This document shows, in pieces, positions 42,012-49,204 of a stretch of 64,000 bases of DNA. Where the stretch lies: assembly GCA_019359245.1 (NCBI GenBank), contig JAHHHR010000022.1, forward strand, positions 49,485 to 113,484, read 5' to 3'. The notes below the pieces were generated by a model. The model was not told the DNA's origin, did no database searches, and worked only from the letters and a program-made list of their open reading frames with translations. The translations under genes were made by a program, and so were the position numbers. The stretch comes from Nostoc desertorum CM1-VF14 (lineage in GTDB: Bacteria > Cyanobacteriota > Cyanobacteriia > Cyanobacteriales > Nostocaceae). The first letter of the stretch is position 1; each line of letters starts with the position of its first letter.

Positions 42012-42848
42012 ATGCCACTCCAAAAAATAAGTGAATTTGATCAAGACTACCTTAATACTCTTGAAGGTAACGACATCAAAGGAATGGGTGTGTATGTTCA
42101 AGGAACTGATGAGAAGATTGGTACAGTAAATGATGCTGTAGTAGATGACCAAGGAGCGTTCCGTTATTTAATTGTTGACATAGGCTTTTGGATTTTTGGC
42201 AAGAAAATCTTACTACCAGTAGGTAAATCGCGTATTGACTCTACAGCAAACCGTGTATATGTCGTTGGCATAACAAGAGAGCAAGCGGAAAATTTACCTG
42301 AATATCAAGAGCATACAACGCTTGACTACGACTATGAAGAACAGGTGCGTAGAGGATATCGCACACCCTCTCTAGAAAGTTCAGCTACTCCTAGTCCTGA
42401 CAGCTACACCTACGCAGACGACGCGGATCTATATGATGTCAGCGCTCACGAAGACCAAACCTTCAAACTCTACCAAGAAAGGCTAGTTGCTAATAAACAG
42501 CGCCGGAAAAGCGGAGAAGTATCGATTAGTAAGCGTGTTGAAACCGAAACTGCAAGAGTTGCTGTTCCGGTGGAAAAAGAGCGAGTCGTGATTGAGCGAG
42601 TGACTTCTCAAGATACAGGCAAAGCTGTGTCTGCTGAAGCGACGGACTTCCGCGAGGGCGAGGTAGCGCATATAGACCTCTATGAAGAAGTTCCAGACAT
42701 CCAAAAGGAAGCTTTTTTGCGCGAAGAAGTCAAAGTGCAGAAAGTTGTAGACAAAGAAACCGTTGAAGCTCAAGAAACCATTCGACGCGAAGAATTAGAT
42801 GTTGATACTGATGGAACTCGAATAGAGAATAAAACTGACCGGGGTTAA
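42012..42848 (+). CDS. PRC-barrel and DUF2382 stress protein (AvaK-like)
   Basis: 278 residues. PRC-barrel domain at about 20-95 (GMGVYVQGTDEKIGTVNDAV, YLIVDIGFWIFGKKILLPVG), followed by an acidic linker and a DUF2382 domain (about 150-270), recognised by KLYQERLVANKQRRKSGEVS, then VEKERVVIERV and EVKVQKVVDKETVEAQETIR. This architecture occurs in stress-induced proteins and in the akinete marker AvaK of heterocystous cyanobacteria (family knowledge, exact orthology untested). Cytosolic. ATG 42012 with AAGGAA. It leads a short plus-strand group with the lipoprotein and the 173-residue protein. Confidence 0.85.
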   Translation: MPLQKISEFDQDYLNTLEGNDIKGMGVYVQGTDEKIGTVNDAVVDDQGAFRYLIVDIGFWIFGKKILLPVGKSRIDSTANRVYVVGITREQAENLPEYQEHTTLDYDYEEQVRRGYRTPSLESSATPSPDSYTYADDADLYDVSAHEDQTFKLYQERLVANKQRRKSGEVSISKRVETETARVAVPVEKERVVIERVTSQDTGKAVSAEATDFREGEVAHIDLYEEVPDIQKEAFLREEVKVQKVVDKETVEAQETIRREELDVDTDGTRIENKTDRG

Positions 42849-42975
42849 TCTACTTAAACTACAAAGGTGATTGCATTTGAGTTAGTATGAGTGGGTTTTC
42901 TACCTACTTCTACTAAAAATACTCTCAGTAGATTGATATTGCAGAATAGTCATTAGTTTAGATGAGGTGATTAAA

Positions 42976-43413
42976 TTGAAAATAATTCAACAGTTTCGTC
43001 GGATTTTAACAGCTTTAGTCTTGGTATTAGTTCTAACAACGACTGCCGCCTGTAGTGGTACTGTTCAAGCTAAACAACCAACTCAATTACCGTCTGGAAT
43101 CAGTCATAGTGCCGACTATGCCTTGTTATCACGCGGTAACAGTGTACAGGGTCAAGATTTTGGGAACTGGGTTGTCAGCACAGCCAAAGGAATTGTCCAA
43201 GATGCTTATGTACGTGACAACAATAAGTTAGGTGTCGTGATTACGCCTCAAGTTCGTCCGACCGAAGTGCGACCATTAGCAAAATCCTTACTCCAAGGTT
43301 TTCACAAAAATTTCCCCAATCAAGACTTAAAAGTTTTGATGTATGCACCAGATAAAAAACTGATTTTGACGGCTCAGTATGATGTGCAATCTCAGCAAGT
43401 TGAGTATAAATAA
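42976..43413 (+). CDS. Lipoprotein of unknown function
   Basis: 145 residues from TTG 42976, chosen because GAGGTGA lies five bases upstream; a GTG at 42967 overlaps that ribosome site. Signal peptide with lipobox TTAAC followed by SGT, so Cys is the lipidated residue (about 25). The mature part (GNSVQGQDFGNWVVSTAKGI, VITPQVRPTEVRPLAKSLLQ) resembles a small compact domain conserved in cyanobacteria with no assigned function. It is downstream of the PRC-barrel gene (127 bp) and upstream of the 173-residue protein gene. Confidence 0.7.
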   Translation: MKIIQQFRRILTALVLVLVLTTTAACSGTVQAKQPTQLPSGISHSADYALLSRGNSVQGQDFGNWVVSTAKGIVQDAYVRDNNKLGVVITPQVRPTEVRPLAKSLLQGFHKNFPNQDLKVLMYAPDKKLILTAQYDVQSQQVEYK

Positions 43414-43481
43414 GGACTCATTTTTTTGAGAAGACCTGAGTTAATTCAGTTGATTGCAAGTATAAAAAGGAGACATTAAAA

Positions 43482-44003
43482 ATGAGCAGCAGTGACAAGT
43501 ATAAACGCGAAATTCTCAACGAGTTGGCTCACGGTAATACAGAGTCTTTAGATGATGTTTCATCTGATCCAACTCAGGAATACCAAAATTTTGACGATTT
43601 TGCCCAGCGTTCATCTCACGATCAACGTCGGCAATTATTTAGTCAATCTTTCAACCATAGCAGCATTCCACCAAGCCAGCTGGAGCCAGAACTTCAAAAG
43701 GCGATCGCTCAGATTAAGCCTAATGAACGGGATGATGTTGCACGGGCATTTTTTAAACACTTAAAACAAAGAGGTCTAGACGAGCGGCATCTGGAGCGAA
43801 ATTTAGGGCTTTCTACCCACAACCCTAACCGCATGAGTGCAGATGACCTCAGCAAGCTGGCATCTTTCACATATCATAGCCATCCTGACATCTTCCAAGA
43901 GGTGATGGCTGAACAACCAGCGATTCTTAAGTTTCTCAGTAATCCAATGGTAGGTGCAGCTTTAGGAGCGATCGCCTCTAAATGGTTTGGTCGTCATAAG
44001 TAA
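43482..44003 (+). CDS. Stress-type protein, paralogue of the 39292-39936 protein
   Basis: 173 residues, hydrophilic, no signal peptide. Strong ribosome site AAGGAGA. Helical segments (QKAIAQIKPNERDDVARAFF) and a glycine-rich C-terminal helix FLSNPMVGAALGAIASKWFG then RHK. The pattern of NER/PER, PDI...M and NP-GA-GAIA blocks matches the 39292-39936 protein, but without its C-terminal repeats. Such helices may associate with membranes. Function unknown. It ends the plus-strand half of the stress cluster. Confidence 0.75.
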   Translation: MSSSDKYKREILNELAHGNTESLDDVSSDPTQEYQNFDDFAQRSSHDQRRQLFSQSFNHSSIPPSQLEPELQKAIAQIKPNERDDVARAFFKHLKQRGLDERHLERNLGLSTHNPNRMSADDLSKLASFTYHSHPDIFQEVMAEQPAILKFLSNPMVGAALGAIASKWFGRHK

Positions 44004-44170
44004 TATCATGTCCGGTTAAAGACTTATCATTAAGACTGCAAGGGAGCAGGGGGAGAAAGGGTTTTCAGGTTTTTGCACAGATAGTCAAGAACACCAAAAT
44101 CTCCAATTTAGTGGCTTGCAATTTAGATAAAATGTGAGCCACTATTTTTTATTCCAACCTCCTGCCTCAT

Positions 44171-45193
44171 TCACACAAGGCTAACAGCCGTCTCTAACAT
44201 TTGTATTGTCCCAAGTTCGGCATCTATTTCCACTTCCACACCGATTGGCAAGGTAAATTTATCTTTAATATGACCAATCATTGAACCGTACCAAGCAGGA
44301 ATACCTAAAGGAAGTATGTGTTGTTGCAATACTTGCATTAATGTAAATGATGGTTCATCTCCAAGACTACATTTACTGCATTGCCCAAAGATAAAGCCAG
44401 CAATTTGATTAAGTATCCCAGCAGTTTTTAACTGCGTCAGCATCCTATCTATACGATAAACATCCTCGCCAACTTCTTCCACAAACAAAATGCTTTTGTT
44501 CCAAGAAGGTAGGTAAGGTGAACCTACCATTGCTGAAAGGACTGACAAGTTTCCACCCACAAGTTTGCCTCTCGCCTTTCCCGGTGCTATTATCTCTACC
44601 CGCACTTGGCTAGGGTTGAGATTTTGCATAGTTACCGCTTCAGCATTAAATAGGATGCGCTTGAAGTAATCGACTGTAAATTGATTCCAGGTAGACGTAG
44701 CAACTGGCCCATGAAAAGTAATCATTTGACTACGGGCATTAATTGCCAACAAGAGCGTTGTAATATCGCTGTAACCGATGATAATTTTTGGATGGGAGCG
44801 GATTAGCGAGTAGTTGAGTAGAGGTAAAATGCGATTACAGCCCCAACCACCACGCATAGGGATAATTGCTTTTATGGAGCGATCGCTAAACATCAAGTTT
44901 ACATCCTGGGCGCGATCGCTATCTCTACCAGCTAAATAGCCGTAACGATCTAAAATATGCTTCCCCAGCTTGACTTTTAACCCTAATTGTAAAATGGATT
45001 GCTGCGCTGCTTCGATGTCTTTGGCATCAACGATACCCGCAGGAGCGATTAATCCTACAGTATCACCTACTTGCAGGCGGGGCGGCTTGCGGATTGTGTT
45101 TGCGGATTCAGCAGTAAGGGGTGATATCTGGGTAGCTAGGGTAGCTATTCCACAAGTTGTAAGAAATTGCCGACGCTTGATAAGCATAACCAT
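44171..45193 (-). CDS. ldcA: LD-carboxypeptidase (peptidase family S66), exported
   Basis: 340 residues. The N-terminus KRRQFLTTCGIATLATQISP resembles a Tat or Sec signal, so it is probably periplasmic, unlike the cytosolic E. coli enzyme. The S66 framework is clear: DTVGLIAPAG (44-53), MRGGWGCNRILPLL (113-126), nucleophile Ser142 in IIGYSDITTLL, EEVGEDVYRIDRML, and the catalytic histidine region MIGHIKDKFTLPIGVEVEID near the end. The enzyme removes terminal D-Ala from murein tetrapeptides during cell-wall recycling. Symbol given by family; monocistronic. Confidence 0.87.
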   Translation of the reverse strand: MVMLIKRRQFLTTCGIATLATQISPLTAESANTIRKPPRLQVGDTVGLIAPAGIVDAKDIEAAQQSILQLGLKVKLGKHILDRYGYLAGRDSDRAQDVNLMFSDRSIKAIIPMRGGWGCNRILPLLNYSLIRSHPKIIIGYSDITTLLLAINARSQMITFHGPVATSTWNQFTVDYFKRILFNAEAVTMQNLNPSQVRVEIIAPGKARGKLVGGNLSVLSAMVGSPYLPSWNKSILFVEEVGEDVYRIDRMLTQLKTAGILNQIAGFIFGQCSKCSLGDEPSFTLMQVLQQHILPLGIPAWYGSMIGHIKDKFTLPIGVEVEIDAELGTIQMLETAVSLV

Positions 45194-45222
45194 TGAGTTG
45201 GGAATTAGGACTCTAAAAAGTT

Positions 45223-45256
45223 AGATCCCCGGCAACTCTTACGAAGCCGGGGATCT
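45223..45256. terminator. Strong 11-bp hairpin
   Basis: AGATCCCCGGC (45223-45233) pairs exactly with GCCGGGGATCT (45246-45256). It lies upstream of ldcA and 3' of the dynamin-like gene, both minus strand, so it could terminate the latter. The sequence is also of a type repeated in Nostoc genomes. Confidence 0.55.
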
Positions 45257-45303
45257 GGACAATGCGAATTTTCACAAATCAAATAGGATTGCGATATGTA
45301 AAA

Positions 45304-47745
45304 CTAAACCTTTTGTACCACATCTGAAAGCACAAATCCATTGTTAACAAACTTACCATCAGCTTCAAACGGCTCACCAATTACAGGCAAAAGATGGTCA
45401 TATAATTGCATCGACTGTAAACAATTATTAATACTAGAAACTGCTGAATTATATGCTGCAATATTTTCTTCAACAACAGTCAATAATCGTCGATTGTTCG
45501 CAATTTTTTCTTCAGCTTCTTGTTGCAGTGTTTTCTCTAAATAAGCACGCGCCTGCGGGTATTGTTGCAAAATCTCATCTGCTTGCTGCTTTGCCATTGG
45601 TAACAACTGAGTTTTTAGCGTTTGGTTGATGGTTTGACGGAAAGATTTACGAATAGTTTGCGAAACCTTTGGCTCAAAATCTAACTTCAATAATTGCCTA
45701 ATTGCTGGTTCTGCTTCTACGATACTTTCAGCGTCGTAACCTTGAGAAGTTTGTGATAAAGTCTGACGAAATTGATATATAGAAAAAGTGCCTTCATCGT
45801 AAAATCTCGGACTTTCTCGCACAAAGCGATCGCACTCTACACTAGCTGCACTAACTAACGCTTGAGTAACTCTTTTTTCTAAGCTTCTGATCTCTTGTTC
45901 AATCCCACCATCATTATCTAACAAACGATACAACTGGCGATAATATTCTGACTTGCGAATCTTTTCAATCAATCGCTGGAAATAATTCGCAATTACTTGC
46001 TGAGAAGATTCAATTAAAATATCCTCTAATTGATTTGCTAAGTAATAAAATGCCTCTACTAAAATAGCGATTAAAGGTGCAGTAGCGTTGCGAGGATGGC
46101 TAATTGTTGCACGTTGATAAGCAGAAGCTACAGAAAAAGTATCTAGCAATTCATCTAATCGGCGAATCATTCGTGATTGTAATTGCCTAAAATCTGCTTC
46201 AAAGGCATCACAATAATTATTAATTATTTGGTTAACTTCTTCTGTAATATGCTCACTAAATTCTCTACCAATTTGCTGTAGTTGCTGATTTAGGCGTTGC
46301 AACTCTTGCGCCTTCATAGTCTCAATTTCTTGGGGCTGACTATCTAAATGACGTTGGACACTTTGATAATGTTTTTTCAGTTTGATACAAACATCTTCTA
46401 AATCATCCGCAAGATTTTTAAATAATTGGGGGCGCTTTTCTTCTGTAAGATAGCGAGTAATGGCTGTGCGAAATTCTTCAGTCCCACTATCTTGAATTAG
46501 TTTTTCTATCAATTCATTTCCCCAATCTCCCAGAATCCGCACATAATTTTGATTTGGGGTTTCAAAGCCGTTAACAGATACACGGAATTTAGTGGTAGAA
46601 AGTTTTCCTGAATTTACGCAGTAGTTGTTAAATGCATAGATAAATTGTGGTGTTTCTTCATTACCATCTAAACCTTTAATACTTTCTGCAAAAACAGAAT
46701 CTAAACCAAATCTATCTAGTTGGCTTGTTTGTTTAATTTGACTGCCGTAAAATCCTAATAATCCACTCGTTTTATAAACCTTATTTGAATTACCAAATTG
46801 CCCACTAATTAAATCGTCTAATCGTTGCCGTAGTTGGGTATTATACCAAGTTTCATCAATGCGATTGAAGATATAGAAAACGCGATCGCGTACTCCCCCA
46901 TTCTGCCGCATTAATTCTAAAAGTTCTGTTTCTTCTTTTGTCATGTCACCCGCCGAGGCAGGTTTTAGCACACATACCACCGCCGATGTATCAGGATGTT
47001 GAATTTTGGCATAAGTTAGTTGTGCGTCTTTCTCTACTGGTGCATCTATCCCAGGAGTATCAATAATAACATTGCCATCTTGTAACAGAGGATGATTACA
47101 GTAATATTCTATTCGCTTCAATACTGCACTATTACTACCACGACGGGCATAGCTAGCAGCTTCCTTGAGATTTAAAAAGTTAAATTGCTCCATTGAATAT
47201 GTAGCATTATTAACCGTGTTGATGCGATCGCGGTTTGCTATATATCCCTCTAGCAATAACATTAACGCCTTTGCCTGTTTTGCCCGTTCTGATTTACTCT
47301 CACCACCTTCCTGCTGAATAATAGCTTCGCAACCTTCACGTAGCAAATTAATTACATCGGCTTGATTAATATTAGTTACTGTCTTAAATCCTAGTTGCTG
47401 ACACAAATAAACTGCTTGTTCTCGAATCTCTACTTCACTTAAAAACGTCAAAACAACACGTTCTTTATCTAATTCTGCATACTCGATTTTGCATTCTGTA
47501 CCTGTAGCGTGTCCCTCTGCACTGTAGAGTAGTTCTCTCTCTAATAGTGCATTAATTAGCATTGATTTACCAGCACTAAACGCACCTGCAAACACAATTT
47601 CAAACTTTGGAGAAATCGCTTTACTTAGGGAAGTTCGTACAGGTGTAATATCTTGAAAATGTAGCGTTGGTTCTTGCTGTAAAAGTTGTAATATAGACTC
47701 AACTTGCTCTTTCAAGTTTTTGCATTGAAACGGTAAATCTGACAT
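45304..47745 (-). CDS. Bacterial dynamin-like protein (large GTPase)
   Basis: 813 residues from ATG 47745 (AGGA at a good distance; an ATG at 47754 is too close to it). GTPase domain: P-loop GAFSAGKSM (about 54-62), G2 threonine in ATGTECKI, G3 DTPGID (229-234), G4 FNRIDE (about 290). After it come long helical stalk segments (QSRMIRRLDELLDTFSVASA) with heptad patterns and a possible membrane-touching region (TAPLIAILVEAFYYLANQLE). Dynamin-like proteins polymerise on membranes to remodel or seal them. It is longer than the well-studied N. punctiforme BDLP (about 690 residues) and a different branch. No partner dynamin gene is adjacent. Confidence 0.88.
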   Translation of the reverse strand: MSDLPFQCKNLKEQVESILQLLQQEPTLHFQDITPVRTSLSKAISPKFEIVFAGAFSAGKSMLINALLERELLYSAEGHATGTECKIEYAELDKERVVLTFLSEVEIREQAVYLCQQLGFKTVTNINQADVINLLREGCEAIIQQEGGESKSERAKQAKALMLLLEGYIANRDRINTVNNATYSMEQFNFLNLKEAASYARRGSNSAVLKRIEYYCNHPLLQDGNVIIDTPGIDAPVEKDAQLTYAKIQHPDTSAVVCVLKPASAGDMTKEETELLELMRQNGGVRDRVFYIFNRIDETWYNTQLRQRLDDLISGQFGNSNKVYKTSGLLGFYGSQIKQTSQLDRFGLDSVFAESIKGLDGNEETPQFIYAFNNYCVNSGKLSTTKFRVSVNGFETPNQNYVRILGDWGNELIEKLIQDSGTEEFRTAITRYLTEEKRPQLFKNLADDLEDVCIKLKKHYQSVQRHLDSQPQEIETMKAQELQRLNQQLQQIGREFSEHITEEVNQIINNYCDAFEADFRQLQSRMIRRLDELLDTFSVASAYQRATISHPRNATAPLIAILVEAFYYLANQLEDILIESSQQVIANYFQRLIEKIRKSEYYRQLYRLLDNDGGIEQEIRSLEKRVTQALVSAASVECDRFVRESPRFYDEGTFSIYQFRQTLSQTSQGYDAESIVEAEPAIRQLLKLDFEPKVSQTIRKSFRQTINQTLKTQLLPMAKQQADEILQQYPQARAYLEKTLQQEAEEKIANNRRLLTVVEENIAAYNSAVSSINNCLQSMQLYDHLLPVIGEPFEADGKFVNNGFVLSDVVQKV

Positions 47746-48224
47746 ATTCAGCATCCTGGCAATATTTATGTATATTTTAGTTATATTTATTGCCTTGATG
47801 GTTCAGTAGTATTTCTGAGATATTTGATGCGATTTATTTAATGGGTATCATTTAACCCACAAAGATTATGTCGGCTTAAAAACTTATTATACTGATGCAA
47901 AGAGAAGTCTGATTACGACATTGACGAGGCCAATTTATCCGCCTCGCTGTAGTCAGTGAGCAAGAAGAGATCAAATCAAACAAAGAGCAATTTCAACTAG
48001 AGTAATCGTAATCTATTTTACCGAGTAATTAGCTTGCAGCAAGGGTTTAAGCCCTATTTTGATGCAACTCAAATTAACCTATTTAGCATAAAATTTAACA
48101 AAATAAAAAAATCTGTGTATTTGGATACTTTTTAAGGATTTTTTGAGAAATGTCATGTTATTGTAACTTTAGTAAAGCCTTGTTAAGTCAAGTCAGGGAG
48201 TCATGATTATCGAGTGGTTCATTC
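47746..48224. other. Intergenic region, 479 bp, with a possible 11-codon leader
   Basis: Divergent spacer between the dynamin-like and HPP genes. Just before the HPP start, ATG 48203 with CAGGGAG upstream opens an 11-codon frame (MIIEWFIHDQR) that ends at 48238, overlapping the HPP start codon. It may couple HPP translation, or be chance. Otherwise AT-rich without a gene. Confidence 0.4.
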
Positions 48225-48782
48225 ATGATCAACGGTAAAAAAGTTCGGTTAAAGTTGAAAAATTATTGGTTTAAAACCTTTGGCAGATGGCGATCCTGTC
48301 CGCTAACCTGTCCAATAGACAGACCTCATCATCGGCATATTTTTTGGAGTTGGATTGGTAGTTTCTTAGCCATCACTGCAACGTCTTACCTTGCTATAAA
48401 AACTAATTCTCCTTTGCTGATGGCTCCTTTTGGTGCTACGAGTGTTTTGATCTTTGGTGTCCCTGATAGTCCCTTGGCTCAACCTCGCAATGTCATTGGG
48501 GGTAATCTTTTAGCTGCGATCGTGAGCCTGATAATTCTGCATTTTCTGGGTTCTTCTCCCTTGGCAATGGGAATGTCTGTTTCTACTGCGATCGGAATCA
48601 TGCAGCTTACCGGAACTCTACACCCACCTTCTGGTGCTGTTGCATTAGTCGTCATGATGACGAAACCGGACTGGAAATTTCTGCTAACACCTGCTTTGGA
48701 GGGATCGATGATTCTAGTGCTATGCGCTGTGATCTTCAATAATCTAGCGGAAGAAAGAACGTATCCAAAACACTGGTTATAG
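48225..48782 (+). CDS. HPP-family membrane protein
   Basis: 185 residues with about four to five transmembrane helices. The HPP signature is present: GSFLAITATSYLAIKTNSPL, then LMAPFGATSVLIFGVPDSPL AQPRN (read in two parts) and LTGTLHPPSGAVALVVMMT, where HPP is the name-giving motif. Family members occur in bacteria and plant plastids, with a reported role in nitrite transport for a plant and cyanobacterial relative (family knowledge). The substrate here is not established. Start ATG 48225; an 11-codon frame overlaps it. Confidence 0.85.
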   Translation: MINGKKVRLKLKNYWFKTFGRWRSCPLTCPIDRPHHRHIFWSWIGSFLAITATSYLAIKTNSPLLMAPFGATSVLIFGVPDSPLAQPRNVIGGNLLAAIVSLIILHFLGSSPLAMGMSVSTAIGIMQLTGTLHPPSGAVALVVMMTKPDWKFLLTPALEGSMILVLCAVIFNNLAEERTYPKHWL

Positions 48783-48800
48783 GAAATTTGGGTTTAAAAA

Positions 48801-48814
48801 CGCACAGATGTGCG
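48801..48814. terminator. Short hairpin between convergent genes
   Basis: CGCACAGATGTGCG forms a 6-bp stem with a 2-base loop between the HPP and response-regulator stops. A small bidirectional terminator or repeat fragment. Confidence 0.35.
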
Positions 48815-48817
48815 CCC

Positions 48818-49204
48818 TTACTTTTCTAGAGTCCAGCCCAACGCTACTGCTACTTCAGTAGCTAATTCTAAAGGATTGAATGGTTTAGCGATCGCACCGA
48901 TCATTCCCATCTGGTTATAACGACGGCGATCGGAAGCTTGAATTTTAGCAGTTAACAAAATTACCGGAATCGCTTTGGTTAATGGATTTTCTTGTAACTT
49001 TTCAAAGGTAGCTATACCATCCATATTTGGCATCATCACATCTAGTAAAATCGCATCTGGTTGGCAAGTCTCAGCTTTCATTATGCCCTCTTGACCAGAA
49101 CTCGCTGTCTCAACTTTCCAGCCTGCGACTGTTTCCAAGCAAATCTTGGCAACTTCTTGGATATACTGCTCGTTATCAACCACTAGAATTTGCTTTATTG
49201 TCAT
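48818..49204 (-). CDS. Response regulator, single receiver domain
   Basis: 128 residues from ATG 49204, which has TAGGAG upstream; upstream in-frame starts would overlap the kinase further. One REC domain: IKQILVVDNEQYIQEVAKIC (3-22) with the acidic residues DN, phospho-acceptor Asp in DAILLDVMMPNMDG, Thr in VILLTAK, and Lys in IAKPFNPLE. No output domain, like CheY or Rcp-type regulators. The start overlaps the end of the upstream hybrid kinase by 29 bp, so both are translated together and it is the likely phosphate acceptor. Confidence 0.9.
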   Translation of the reverse strand: MTIKQILVVDNEQYIQEVAKICLETVAGWKVETASSGQEGIMKAETCQPDAILLDVMMPNMDGIATFEKLQENPLTKAIPVILLTAKIQASDRRRYNQMGMIGAIAKPFNPLELATEVAVALGWTLEK

